Shown here: positions 8,035 to 16,438 of the stretch, piece after piece
Layout of the letters: each line of letters opens with the position of its first letter
How positions within the stretch are numbered: the stretch's first letter is position 1
DNA from: Chloroflexota bacterium
Lineage (GTDB): Bacteria > Chloroflexota > Anaerolineae > UBA1429
Direction of reading: 5' to 3'
NCBI GenBank assembly: GCA_021372475.1
Contig: JAJFUJ010000117.1
Span: 1 to 61,473, forward strand
DNA: 61,473 nt
Notes under the pieces: generated by a model
Database searches by the model: none
What the model was told of the DNA's origin: nothing
What the model saw: only the letters and a program-made list of their open reading frames with translations
Translations under genes and position numbers: made by a program

Positions 8035-10215
8035 CTAGAGCGATTCATGCTCCGTACGCTGGATTATTTCTTCCTGCATGCGTTCAGAGAGCCCGACAAA
8101 ATAGTCGCTGTATCCGCCGATGCGTACAACCAAATCGCGATACTGCTCGGGATGTACTCTCGCTGCCAAAAGGGTATCCTTATCTACAACATTAACTTGT
8201 ACTTCTAACCCGCCGCGCCGGATAAAAGTATCCACCAAATCCCGTAAACTGGAAGCAAAGGTTTCCTTTTGGCCGGTTCGAGCGAATTTAAAGTTTACTG
8301 CGATACCTCCCAACATAGGCACATGGTTCCATTTGGTAGATGAGAGGACAGCAGCCGTCGGGCCTAGCCGTTCGCGTCCCTGGGCAGGTCCCGAGCCGTC
8401 ACCCAATGCCTGGTTAGCCCGCCTCCCATCGGCGGAGGCGGCGGTCACTGAGCCCAGACGCTCGTGCATAATCCAACAAAAAAAGCCGGGATGGTAATTA
8501 TCCCCCAAATAAGTGCGATACTGAGCGCATTCGCGGGTAATGAGCTCCGTTAGGCGCACTGCCAGGTTGTCAACACTGTCATCATCGTTGCCATATTTGG
8601 GCGCCTGGTTCAGGAACATCAGGCGCAAGTCCTCTCGGCCGGCGTAATCGCTCCTAAGCAAGGCCGTCATCTCATCCAGAGTAAGCTTGTGTTCCTCATA
8701 GACAAATTTGCGAATCACTGCCAGCGCATCGACAATATTAGCCAAACCCACGAATGAGGGCTCAATCCAGTTGTGGCGCGCCCCACCCTGGTCGATATCG
8801 ACACCGCGGGAAAGACAGTCATTGACAAAGCAGGAAAGAAGCGGCCAACCACCATGATAGTTACGCGTCATCTGGCTGGTGTTTTCGACAATGACCGCCG
8901 CGCGCAGCCATTCAGACAGATGCGCCGCATAAGCATCCATCAAACTTTCAAAAGCAGGATATCTATCCACGAGTTGCGCTGCACTCACCGCATCAACCGC
9001 CAGATTGTTATCACTAGCAGGTTCGGTGGAAAGCGGGGGAATATTGAGCAAGTCATGCAAAAGCTGCACCAGGTTCACATACGGGCTCGCTACATATACA
9101 TTGGATGAAGCGATAGGTGTCATCTCAACACAGGTACTGTGCTGGTACATGCACGCCTCTGAAGGGGACAAACCGGCCCGCAGCATCCCATTGGTAATCA
9201 CTTCGTCGTTAAAGATGGCGGGATGCGTCAGCCCCTCAGCCATCAACTCGCCCGCAAGCTGTTTGATATCATCGGGCGTATCGCTGTGCCAGCAAAGGCC
9301 GATCCCTGGGTATGCCAAGCGCGTGTGTCGAATCGATTCGAGGAACAGCCGTGTCAGGTCGTTGCTGACATCGCGTCCGCTGCCATCCCGACCGCCGACC
9401 ATGAAACCTACTGCCAGGCTGCGCGGAGTGTAGACATTGAGCATCAGGCACAGGCAGTCAATCAATTCCTGGGCCTGGTCAACGCTCAATCTGCCGGCTT
9501 GCGTATCGCGCTGATACAGCGGCCACAAGTAGCGGTCAGGTCGACCCAATTGAAAGAGCAGCATCATCTGTCCGGCGCAAAGCGCAAAAGTGACCAAGTG
9601 AATCGCCTGCATCGCTTCCCGGAATGTCCCCGCAGGATGCTCCGGCACCCGCCGGCAAATATCGGCAATCTCGTACAGCTCCTGTGCCCGCACCGAATCG
9701 GCTTGCGCCGCTTGGCGTTCCGCCAGCTCCGCGTAATGAACAGAAAATCCGCTCAGGCCATCCAACGCGACCAAGCAAGCCCGGTAAAAAGCATCTTTCT
9801 CCAGCTCGGCAGGCAGGCTTGTGTTGAGCCGGCCGCGATAAATGCCAATCTGCTCGCGAATGCCGTGCAGCCCTAAACGCAGCAGCGTCTCGTAATCGAT
9901 CGACATATGCGCACGCTGCCCCAGGACAGCGCTGGTTGCCCGGCTGTTTACTTTACGCCATTGTTCCAGTTCTGCTTCCTCAGCCGGAGAGAGAAGGCGC
10001 GAGGAGAATTTGCCCACCAGCAGTTCATCTGCTCCAATCTCTGGCGTCATTCCATTCAGTACTGCAGCAGTAGCCTTGGCGCGGCGGATAAGGTTCCACG
10101 GCTCGTGTGGCGTTGCCAGCCAGGAGCGCGCCCAGAGAAGCTCTGGCTCATGGCTGGAGACAGGGCCCTGTTCGAGAAACTGGGCGCGTAGGCGTTCGAT
10201 GCGCGGGCTTATCAT
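8035..10215 (-). CDS. Glycyl radical enzyme (PFL-like), substrate unknown
   Basis: 726 residues with both hallmarks of the family. The glycyl radical loop VRIGGYSDYF has the radical Gly at 701 near the C-terminus. The thiyl-radical loop is STCVEM, with Cys362 followed by Glu364. A Cys-x-Glu pair is typical of dehydratase/lyase-type glycyl radical enzymes (glycerol, propanediol, choline, hydroxyproline or isethionate lyases) rather than pyruvate formate-lyase (Cys-Cys). Most of those have Gly before the Cys; here it is Thr. The activase gene is 11 bp upstream with ACGGAG before this ATG. Co-transcription with SDR, HAD, LarA-like, Gnd and PFK genes suggests radical dehydration or cleavage of a polyol or sugar acid. 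No microcompartment shell genes are seen. Oxygen-sensitive by family. Confidence 0.93.
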   Translation of the reverse strand: MISPRIERLRAQFLEQGPVSSHEPELLWARSWLATPHEPWNLIRRAKATAAVLNGMTPEIGADELLVGKFSSRLLSPAEEAELEQWRKVNSRATSAVLGQRAHMSIDYETLLRLGLHGIREQIGIYRGRLNTSLPAELEKDAFYRACLVALDGLSGFSVHYAELAERQAAQADSVRAQELYEIADICRRVPEHPAGTFREAMQAIHLVTFALCAGQMMLLFQLGRPDRYLWPLYQRDTQAGRLSVDQAQELIDCLCLMLNVYTPRSLAVGFMVGGRDGSGRDVSNDLTRLFLESIRHTRLAYPGIGLCWHSDTPDDIKQLAGELMAEGLTHPAIFNDEVITNGMLRAGLSPSEACMYQHSTCVEMTPIASSNVYVASPYVNLVQLLHDLLNIPPLSTEPASDNNLAVDAVSAAQLVDRYPAFESLMDAYAAHLSEWLRAAVIVENTSQMTRNYHGGWPLLSCFVNDCLSRGVDIDQGGARHNWIEPSFVGLANIVDALAVIRKFVYEEHKLTLDEMTALLRSDYAGREDLRLMFLNQAPKYGNDDDSVDNLAVRLTELITRECAQYRTYLGDNYHPGFFCWIMHERLGSVTAASADGRRANQALGDGSGPAQGRERLGPTAAVLSSTKWNHVPMLGGIAVNFKFARTGQKETFASSLRDLVDTFIRRGGLEVQVNVVDKDTLLAARVHPEQYRDLVVRIGGYSDYFVGLSERMQEEIIQRTEHESL

Positions 10216-10226
10216 GCATTTCTCCG

Positions 10227-11126
10227 TTAGCTGTGCTTGACCTGGATTCCAGCAGCCTGGGCATAGGCCACTAATGTGTCCATCTTTTCCTTCGAGGGCC
10301 GCTCCATGTCGCGCGCGCGGTAATCTATCCCCAAGCTGTCGTATTTACCCGACGCCATTGGATGAAACGGCAAGAGCTCATAATAGAGCAAATTAGGCAA
10401 CTGCGCCGCCAAGTGCGCAATAGCCAACACCTCGTCAGGGGTATCATTCATGCCCGGAATAATCGGTGTGCGCACAATGAGCGGCCGCGAACATTTACCC
10501 AACTCGCGTATGTTCTCCAGGATACGTTCGTTCGAGACGCCAGTACACTCCTTGTGCTTGGCTGGATCCAGCAGCTTGATATCCAGCATCACCAGGTCAG
10601 TCACGGGCAGGATAGCCTCTACACGCTGCCAGGGGAAGTTAAGGGCCGTCTCGATAGCGGTATGCAAGCCTTCAGCTTTGCAGCGCTGCAGAATCTCATA
10701 GGAAAAGTCGAACTGCAGCAATGGTTCCCCGCCCGATAAAGTAACGCCGCCGTGTGAAGTCTCGTAAAACGGCTTATCGCGCAGCACCTCGGCAACCACC
10801 TGCTCCGCCGACTTGTCCTCGCCGGTAATTACCAGCGCCTCTGCATAGCAGGTCTCGGCGCAGTTACCGCAAGCCTTGCATAGTTCGCGATGAAATGCTC
10901 TGGCGCCATCGACACGCTCGTGGGCGCCGTTAACGCAGCGCGTGAAACAGGCTCCGCAGCCGATGCAACGGTTCGGGAAGAGTTGCAGTTGCGGTTGGGT
11001 AGAGAGTGTTTCGGGATTATGGCACCAAAAGCAACGCAGGTTGCAGCCTTTGAGGAAAACCGTCGTGCGGATCCCTGGCCCATCGTGAATTGAGAAACGC
11101 TGTATATTGGTAACGATTCCACTCAT
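10227..11126 (-). CDS. Glycyl radical enzyme activating enzyme (radical SAM)
   Basis: Installs the glycyl radical on the adjacent enzyme using S-adenosylmethionine. The protein begins SGIVTNIQRFSIHDGPGIRTTVFLKGC, the family start, with the radical SAM cluster motif CNLRCFWC at about residues 28-35. An inserted ferredoxin domain follows with two [4Fe-4S] motifs (CIGCGACFTRC about 54-64, CKACGNCAETC about 83-93), then the GGEPLLQ motif. The ATG at 11126 fits the family start and lies about 20 nt from the predicted transcription start; a GTG at 11138 is an alternative. It is the first gene of the operon. Two auxiliary clusters are usual for activases of the dehydratase type and absent from PflA. 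Confidence 0.94.
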   Translation of the reverse strand: MSGIVTNIQRFSIHDGPGIRTTVFLKGCNLRCFWCHNPETLSTQPQLQLFPNRCIGCGACFTRCVNGAHERVDGARAFHRELCKACGNCAETCYAEALVITGEDKSAEQVVAEVLRDKPFYETSHGGVTLSGGEPLLQFDFSYEILQRCKAEGLHTAIETALNFPWQRVEAILPVTDLVMLDIKLLDPAKHKECTGVSNERILENIRELGKCSRPLIVRTPIIPGMNDTPDEVLAIAHLAAQLPNLLYYELLPFHPMASGKYDSLGIDYRARDMERPSKEKMDTLVAYAQAAGIQVKHS

Positions 11127-11152
11127 ATTATATGCCACCCATCCCGAAGCGT

Positions 11153-11181
11153 ATCTTAGGCATAAGCGCCGTCTATGTCAA
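11153..11181 (-). promoter_or_regulatory. Promoter of the glycyl radical enzyme operon
   Basis: Read on the minus strand: -35 TTGACA (11176-11181), a 17-bp spacer and -10 TAAGAT (11153-11158). It lies between the tRNA-Glu terminator and the activase start, with a leader of about 20 nt. Confidence 0.75.
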
Positions 11182-11194
11182 TCTTTTCAGGGAT

Positions 11195-11221
11195 AAAAAA
11201 ACCAACTCTTTCCAGAGTTGG
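11195..11221 (-). terminator. Rho-independent terminator of tRNA-Glu
   Basis: An 8-bp stem (11202-11209 with 11214-11221) with a 4-nt loop. On the minus strand it is followed by seven T residues. It lies 9 nt beyond the tRNA 3' end. Confidence 0.88.
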
Positions 11222-11230
11222 CTAAAACGA

Positions 11231-11307
11231 TGGTACCGCATAAGGGATTCGAACCCTTGATCTCTTCCTTGAGAGGGAAGTGTCCTAGGCCTCTAGACGA
11301 ATGCGGC
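11231..11307 (-). tRNA. tRNA-Glu (anticodon CUC)
   Basis: Full cloverleaf on the minus strand. The acceptor stem GCCGCAT/ATGCGGT has one G-T pair. The D arm is GTCTAGAGGCCTAGGAC. The anticodon stem CTTCC/GGAAG closes the loop CTCTCAA, giving anticodon CTC. The T arm is AAGGG-TTCGAAT-CCCTT. The 3' CCA is encoded (11231-11233). CUC reads GAG codons. It has its own consensus promoter and terminator. Confidence 0.95.
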
Positions 11308-11320
11308 AATTTATTGCCTG

Positions 11321-11349
11321 ATTATGCTCAGAAGTACGGCGACTGTCAA
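11321..11349 (-). promoter_or_regulatory. Promoter of tRNA-Glu
   Basis: Minus strand: -35 TTGACA (11344-11349), a 17-bp spacer and -10 CATAAT (11321-11326), putting the start about 7 nt upstream of the tRNA. A mobile element's target duplication begins 5 bp upstream of the -35 box. Confidence 0.8.
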
Positions 11350-11362
11350 ATGATATTCGAGA

Positions 11363-11752
11363 GAGGGTGCTGAAAAAGTATCCAATAGGCGATACCGCAG
11401 TGTCTGAAGACAGGGTTGCGAACTCGCAGATCATTCCCGCGCAAGCAGGAACCCATCCGAGTCTTGCTTTTATTCTTGTTATGATATGATATATTACACT
11501 ATATATCAGATCAATACTGGAGGGGCTGTCCCAAAAGTAACAATTTTCCTTTTTAGACAACTGATTGTGGGGTATACTTGCCAAAATAACGCGTAAAATG
11601 ATAGTTGCGTGGAAGTTTACCTTCCAATAATAACGAAACTGAGTACATAAGTGGGAATAGGCTTTAGGGCTATCTGCTTTTTGGACAGCCCCTGACGCTT
11701 CCTGTTTCCCAGTGGGCAAGTATAAGGAAAGAACCTCTTTTTCCACACCCTC
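11363..11752. mobile_element. MITE-like element, copy A (contains a nested element)
   Basis: Bounded by imperfect terminal inverted repeats: GAGGGTGCTGAAAAAG at the left and the complement of GAGGGTGTGGAAAAAG at the right. It is flanked by an 8-bp target duplication (11355-11362 and 11753-11760, ATTCGAG plus one mismatched base). Its interior is clearly similar, in opposite orientation, to the element at 34268-34466. It is longer because it carries a 171-bp second element and a short extra hairpin (TTCCCGCGCAAGCAGGAA, about 11425-11442). It encodes no convincing protein; the 153-codon minus-strand frame across it just follows repeat sequence. It occupies most of the 508-bp gene-free stretch between tRNA-Glu and pckG. 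Confidence 0.8.
11522..11692. mobile_element. Nested small inverted-repeat element inside copy A
   Basis: Ends are GGGGCTGTCCCAAAAG (11522-11537) and the complement of GGGGCTGTCCAAAAAG (11677-11692), 15 of 16 bases matching. The 171-bp body has no coding capacity. The terminal sequence resembles ends common in transposons of the IS4/IS1182 kind. The second copy of the host element lacks it, so it arrived later. A target duplication is not clear. Confidence 0.65.
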
Positions 11753-11764
11753 ATTCGAGGGTAG

Positions 11765-11804
11765 CTATAAAATAACGGCCGGAAAGGTTACTTCCGGCCG
11801 TTAT
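11765..11804 (-). terminator. Rho-independent terminator of pckG
   Basis: A perfect 13-bp stem (11772-11784 with 11792-11804), GC-rich, with a 7-nt loop. On the minus strand it is followed by TTTAT, about 12 nt after the pckG stop. Confidence 0.88.
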
Positions 11805-11815
11805 CGGGTACTCTG

Positions 11816-13603
11816 TTAGGCCAAACGGTTAGCCATATCCTCTAGCTGCTTCTGTAGGCGCGCAGGCAGCCGATTGCCAAACTGAGCAAAGAACTTGTCG
11901 ATCCCGGGCACTTCAGCCCGCCAGGCCTCTACATCGACCCGCAACAATTCGTGCAGATACTCATTGGATATCTCAAGGCCGGTCAAGTCAAGCTCCTGCT
12001 CTTTGGGTAGAATGCCAATCGGAGTTGCCACTCCGGAAACTTTGCCTTCCAGACGGTCGCACATCCATTTAAGCACGCGCGAGTTCTCGCCAAATCCTGG
12101 CCACAGCCACTTACCCTCGGCTGTTTTACGGAACCAGTTCACATAAAAGATGCGCGGCGCATTCTTGCCAAGCTTGTCGCCCATCTCGAACCAGTGAGCA
12201 AAATAATCGCCCATATTGTAGCCACAGAAGGGGGTCATCGCGAACGGATCGCGGCGCAGATTCCCGACGGCGCCAATATTTGCGGCTGTAGTCTCGGACC
12301 CGGCGGTAGCGCCCATAAAGACACCATGATCCCAGTTGTATGCTTCGGTTACCAGCGGAACCACACCAGCTCGCCGTCCGCCAAAGATAAAGATATCGAT
12401 GGGCACGCCTTCCGGCTTTTCCCAATCAGGGCTGATAACCGGGCACTGCGCGGCGGGGACCGTAAAGCGGGCATTCGGGTGCGCAGCGGGCTCCTTGATT
12501 TCCGGTGACCAGTCGCGCCCCTTCCAGTCAATCATATGTTCTGGCGCCGGGTCGTCAATCATCTCCCACCAGATATCGCCGTCGTCGGTCAAGGCGCAGT
12601 TGGTAAAGATAGTGTTTTCGCGGATAGTATCCATCGCCATCGGATTCGACTTGTAGGACGTCCCAGGAGCGACGCCAAAGAAACCGGATTCCGGATTGGT
12701 TGCATACAGGCGTCCATCCGGCCCGATCTTCATCCAGGCGATATCATCACCGAGACACTCGGCCTTCCAGCCCTCAATGGTAGGCAAAATCATCGCCAGG
12801 TTGGTCTTGCCGCAGGCCGAGGGGAAGGCGGCAGCGATGTGATACTGCTTTCCCTCAGGGCTGATCAAACGCAGGATGAGCATATGCTCGGCCATCCATC
12901 CTTCACGACGCGCCATAGCTGAGGCGATACGCAGAGCTAAACACTTTTTCCCAAGTAAAGCGTTCCCGCCATAACCTGAGCCGTATGACCAGATCAGGTT
13001 CTCATCGGGAAAGTGGCTGATGTATTTTGACTCAATGGGCGCGCATGGCCAAGGCACATCTTTTTGGCCTGGAGCAAGCGGTGCGCCAACCGAATGCAAA
13101 CAAGGGATGAATTCGCCGTCTGTCCCAAGCGCTTCAATCACCTTGCTACCGACGCGAGTCATAATGTGCATATTGCAAACCACATACGGGCTGTCGGTAA
13201 TTTCGATGCCGATTTTAGCCATCGGTGAGGTAATCGCCGCCATAGAAAAGGGGATAACGTACATCGTACGCCCATGCATACAGCCGGTATACAGCGCTGA
13301 CATGGTCTTCTTGAGTTCATCGGGGGCTACCCAGTTATTGGTTGGCCCGGCATCTTCTTTATCAGGATAACTGATATAGGTGCGGTTCTCAACCCTGGCT
13401 ACGTCGCTCGGGTCAGAACGGAAGAGAAAGCTGTTAGGACGCTTTTTAAGCGGAGTTGTTGCACCGCTGGCAGCCATTTTGCTCATCAAACGATCGTACT
13501 CGGCCTTGCTGCCATCACACCAGTAGATGGAATCCGGTTGAGTGAGCTCTGCAACCTCGTTCACCCAAGCCTTCAATTTAGTATTCTTGACTTCACAAGA
13601 CAT
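11816..13603 (-). CDS. pckG: Phosphoenolpyruvate carboxykinase (GTP)
   Basis: 595 residues, the usual length of the GTP-dependent enzyme. Recognisable parts are the early SIYWCDGS and [21 protein letters not shown], the PEP/oxaloacetate-site region [16 protein letters not shown], the P-loop FPSACGKTN with the hyper-reactive Cys of the GTP class, the metal-binding GDDIAW, and [16 protein letters not shown]. It interconverts oxaloacetate and PEP; in fermenters it often runs toward oxaloacetate, which would tie it to the carboxyltransferase/Na+ pump genes at 18-23 kb. It has a strong ACGGAGG Shine-Dalgarno. The ~170-nt leader contains an intrinsic terminator-like hairpin, suggesting attenuation. 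It is monocistronic, with its own terminator. Confidence 0.97.
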   Translation of the reverse strand: MSCEVKNTKLKAWVNEVAELTQPDSIYWCDGSKAEYDRLMSKMAASGATTPLKKRPNSFLFRSDPSDVARVENRTYISYPDKEDAGPTNNWVAPDELKKTMSALYTGCMHGRTMYVIPFSMAAITSPMAKIGIEITDSPYVVCNMHIMTRVGSKVIEALGTDGEFIPCLHSVGAPLAPGQKDVPWPCAPIESKYISHFPDENLIWSYGSGYGGNALLGKKCLALRIASAMARREGWMAEHMLILRLISPEGKQYHIAAAFPSACGKTNLAMILPTIEGWKAECLGDDIAWMKIGPDGRLYATNPESGFFGVAPGTSYKSNPMAMDTIRENTIFTNCALTDDGDIWWEMIDDPAPEHMIDWKGRDWSPEIKEPAAHPNARFTVPAAQCPVISPDWEKPEGVPIDIFIFGGRRAGVVPLVTEAYNWDHGVFMGATAGSETTAANIGAVGNLRRDPFAMTPFCGYNMGDYFAHWFEMGDKLGKNAPRIFYVNWFRKTAEGKWLWPGFGENSRVLKWMCDRLEGKVSGVATPIGILPKEQELDLTGLEISNEYLHELLRVDVEAWRAEVPGIDKFFAQFGNRLPARLQKQLEDMANRLA

Positions 13604-13660
13604 GATTATTACCCTCCGTTGTTATGATGGAACACAAATACAAACAAATAACCTGCCGAT

Positions 13661-13713
13661 ATAAAAAAACGCCATTCATCGCTCGTCCAGGGCGGGTAAT
13701 GAACACCGGCGTT
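13661..13713 (-). promoter_or_regulatory. Terminator-like hairpin in the pckG leader (possible attenuator)
   Basis: On the minus strand AACGCC (13708-13713) pairs with GGCGTT (13668-13673). An inner helix (13699-13703 with 13675-13679) and a small apical stem follow, and the outer stem runs straight into seven T residues. It lies 60 nt upstream of the pckG ATG. The only gene upstream is divergent, so there is nothing else on this strand for it to terminate. I do not recognise a known riboswitch or a T-box sequence. Confidence 0.6.
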
Positions 13714-13832
13714 CTTCACTAGCTATACGGGAAACAACTTTAGCGCGCACCTGAACTAATCCACAATGTCCCCCATATTATTTTAGCGATTTTAGCATTT
13801 CGTACAAATTGGTGGAAAGGTATTGTCATTTT

Positions 13833-13861
13833 TTGGCATCGTCCTAATCCACGCATAGAAT
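13833..13861 (+). promoter_or_regulatory. Promoter of the radical SAM / HIT operon
   Basis: -35 TTGGCA (13833-13838), 17-bp spacer, -10 TAGAAT (13856-13861). The ATG follows 27 nt later, preceded by TAGGAG. Confidence 0.65.
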
Positions 13862-13887
13862 GTATTCAGTTGCTTTAGGAGCTTGGG

Positions 13888-15759
13888 ATGGTTATTAGTG
13901 AATCTAGTTTGCGGGAACTGCTCTCCCAGGTCCAGAAGCCCGGTCGATACGCTGGGGGGGAATGGGGCGCAACCCGCAAGGATTGGGATAACAGTGCTAT
14001 CAAATTCGTGTTGGCATACCCGGATCTATACGAAATCGGGATGTCAAACTTAGGCTTGTCCATTTTGTATGAAATTGTTAACAAACAACCGCATATGCTG
14101 GCTGAACGTGCCTATGCTCCCTGGCAGGATATGGCGTTAGCCCTGGAACAGGCAACCTTGCCGCTCTTTTCACTCGAATCACGCCATGCGCTGATAGATT
14201 TCGACGTAATCGGTTTCAGTTTGCAGCACGAGCTGAACTATACCAATCTTTTATCCATGCTGCAGCTCAGCCAAATTCCCCTGCTGGCATCTGAGCGCGA
14301 TGCACGACATCCGCTCGTTATCGCAGGAGGCAGCGGTTGCTATAACCCTGAGCCGATGGCGGACTTTATAGATGCCTTTGTCATCGGTGATGGCGAGGAA
14401 GTGCTCATCGAGCTACTCAATGCCACCGCCGAGGGACGACGCTGCGGATTGCGGGGCGCGCAACTGTTGGGTAAGCTGGTCGGGATTCCGGGAATATACA
14501 TCCCTGCACTGTATCAGCCCACCTACTTTTCCACTGGAGCATTATCTGAATTCGTACCAGTTTCTTCGAACGCTCCCTTGCCTATCCGCAAGCGCATCGT
14601 CCCCATGCTAGAGGCGGCACCTACACATCCTGTTGTCGCCACGATGGACATTGTCCACGACCGCGCCGCAGTTGAGATCATGCGCGGCTGCAGCCGCGGC
14701 TGCCGTTTTTGCCAGGCCGGCATTATTTACCGCCCAATTCGTGAGCGTCCGGTTGAGCAGGTGATTAAAGTCGTTGACCAGCTTCTGGAAAACACTGGCC
14801 ATCAGGAAGTCGCTCTTGTTTCGCTCTCCAGCAGCGACCACAGCGGTATCCAACCTATCATCGATGCCGTTTTGGTGCGCCATGCGGATGAGGGCGTATC
14901 GCTTTCACTGCCTTCGCTGCGCATTGACTCGTTCTCGATCGAACTGGCTGAGAAACTACATACTGGGCGCAAAACCGGCTTTACCTTTGCGCCGGAAGCA
15001 GGCAGCCAGCGACTGCGCGATGTGATCAACAAAGGTGTTACAGAGGATGATTTGCTGCGAGCTGCTGAGGCAGTCTTCCGTCACGGCTGGCAGCGGGTAA
15101 AACTCTATTTTATGATTGGGCTGCCGACAGAGACCGATGAGGATATCGTAGAGATAGCCCGGCTGGCAGCGAGTATCCTTGAGCTCGGGCGTAAAATCCG
15201 CGGGCGGATGGTCGAGGTCTCCGTTACGGTTTCGACTTTTGTGCCCAAACCGCACACCCCCTTCCAGTGGGCTCCCCTGCTCGATCAGGCTATCATCAAT
15301 CACCGCCAGGAGCTGCTGCGCAGTAGAATGCCTAAACGCGGCATCAAACTGAGTTGGTCGGATTGGGATGCTACCTGGCTGGAGGCGCTCATCAGCCGCG
15401 GAGACCGCCGGCTCGGACCAGTAATCCTGAGAGCATGGCAGCTTGGCACCCGTTTTGACGCCTGGCAGGAGTGTTTCAAGCCGGAATTGTGGCGGCAGGC
15501 CCTCAGCGACACAGGCATCAACGGCGATTGGTACACCACCCGTTCGCGCGACCAGGAGGAGATATTGCCATGGGCGCATATCGACGCCGGCGTTTCGGAA
15601 AAGTTCCTATGGCGCGAGTATGAACGTGCGCTGATAGGCGCGTTATCGCCCGATTGCCGCGAGGAGTGTCATAACTGCGGGATATTAAAGAACTACACTG
15701 AGGAACTCGACGTCGCTCGTGAGCTTGCTGGTTCAACTCGCCCTTGGGGATGTCCCTGA
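13888..15759 (+). CDS. TIGR03960-family B12-binding radical SAM protein
   Basis: 623 residues. The N-terminal part contains a cobalamin-binding-like domain with PDLYEIGMSNLGLSILYEIVN. The radical SAM cluster motif is RGCSRGCRFCQAG with Cys268, Cys272 and Cys275, and FAPEAGSQRLRDVINKG follows in the barrel. The C-terminus has a cysteine-rich tail (CREECHNCGI). It is followed immediately by its usual partner, a TIGR03936/DUF2344 protein; in other bacteria the two are adjacent or fused. The role of this pair is not established as far as I know; association with RNA modification has been supposed from gene neighbourhoods. It starts an operon with the DUF2344 and HIT genes. Confidence 0.9.
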   Translation: MVISESSLRELLSQVQKPGRYAGGEWGATRKDWDNSAIKFVLAYPDLYEIGMSNLGLSILYEIVNKQPHMLAERAYAPWQDMALALEQATLPLFSLESRHALIDFDVIGFSLQHELNYTNLLSMLQLSQIPLLASERDARHPLVIAGGSGCYNPEPMADFIDAFVIGDGEEVLIELLNATAEGRRCGLRGAQLLGKLVGIPGIYIPALYQPTYFSTGALSEFVPVSSNAPLPIRKRIVPMLEAAPTHPVVATMDIVHDRAAVEIMRGCSRGCRFCQAGIIYRPIRERPVEQVIKVVDQLLENTGHQEVALVSLSSSDHSGIQPIIDAVLVRHADEGVSLSLPSLRIDSFSIELAEKLHTGRKTGFTFAPEAGSQRLRDVINKGVTEDDLLRAAEAVFRHGWQRVKLYFMIGLPTETDEDIVEIARLAASILELGRKIRGRMVEVSVTVSTFVPKPHTPFQWAPLLDQAIINHRQELLRSRMPKRGIKLSWSDWDATWLEALISRGDRRLGPVILRAWQLGTRFDAWQECFKPELWRQALSDTGINGDWYTTRSRDQEEILPWAHIDAGVSEKFLWREYERALIGALSPDCREECHNCGILKNYTEELDVARELAGSTRPWGCP

Positions 15760-15760
15760 T

Positions 15761-16423
15761 ATGCAAATAACGGTAGCTCAACGCCTGCGTATTATTTATA
15801 GCATCAGCGGAGCCCTTAGCTATGCCTCAGTGCTTGATATCGGAAGGTTGTGGGAGCGCCTCTTTCATCGCGCTCACATACCGCTCGCTTATTCGCAGGG
15901 CTTTAATCCCCACCCGCGCATGCAGTTCGCTGCAGCCTTGGCGGTTGGCTACACATCGTGCTATGAAGTGCTGGATATCTGGGTTTCGCGCCCGCTCGAT
16001 GCCGATGCCATTATCCCCCAGTTGAGAGCACAATGCCCGGAAGGTTTGTCCATAAATGTGATAGAGAGCATACCGCTTGATGCGCCATCACCGCAGGCAA
16101 CGCTAAGGCGAATGGGTTACCGCCTAGAAATGGAGAGCCAGGCGCTTGACACGGAGCTTAAAAACGCCATCGCAAACCTGATGGATTCGAGTTCGGTTGT
16201 TTTTGAGCGCAGTCGTAAAGGCCAAGCCAAAGATTTCGACATGCGCCCGCTGATACTGGATTTACGCTATGTGCATTACCAGGATAACCGGCATATTATA
16301 GAGCTGACTCTGGCTTTCCATGCCCAGGGATCCATCCGCCCAGAGGAAGTAATCCAAGCCATGCACATCGCGTTCGATCGTCTCTATATACAGCGTGTAG
16401 CTTTGGTCTGGGAAAATGAATGA
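15761..16423 (+). CDS. TIGR03936-family radical SAM-associated protein (DUF2344)
   Basis: 220 residues from the ATG one base after the upstream stop. The start RLRIIYSISGALSYASVLDIGRLWERLFHRAHIPLAYSQGFNPHPRMQFAAAL is characteristic of the DUF2344 family, which accompanies TIGR03960 radical SAM proteins. It is soluble, with no metal-binding Cys cluster. An in-frame GTG further upstream (15719) would overlap the preceding gene by 41 bp and is less likely. Function unknown; probably a substrate-binding partner for the radical SAM enzyme. It is followed 15 bp later by the HIT gene. Confidence 0.88.
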   Translation: MQITVAQRLRIIYSISGALSYASVLDIGRLWERLFHRAHIPLAYSQGFNPHPRMQFAAALAVGYTSCYEVLDIWVSRPLDADAIIPQLRAQCPEGLSINVIESIPLDAPSPQATLRRMGYRLEMESQALDTELKNAIANLMDSSSVVFERSRKGQAKDFDMRPLILDLRYVHYQDNRHIIELTLAFHAQGSIRPEEVIQAMHIAFDRLYIQRVALVWENE

Positions 16424-16438
16424 GGAGGGAGTGAGCAC

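Noticed and set aside
8035-10215. Pyruvate formate-lyase
   Set aside because: The active-site loop has a single Cys followed by Val-Glu rather than the Cys-Cys pair, and the activase carries two extra ferredoxin clusters, unlike PflA.
11285-11746. 153-codon minus-strand frame upstream of tRNA-Glu
   Set aside because: It spans the mobile-element copy, its nested element and part of the tRNA, and has no Shine-Dalgarno. It reflects repeat sequence, not a gene.
11363-11752. Full insertion sequence
   Set aside because: Length is under 400 bp with no transposase frame; both copies are non-autonomous.
13661-13713. T-box or known riboswitch before pckG
   Set aside because: No T-box sequence (AGGGTGG...) and no riboswitch core that I can recognise; kept only as an unassigned terminator-like leader.
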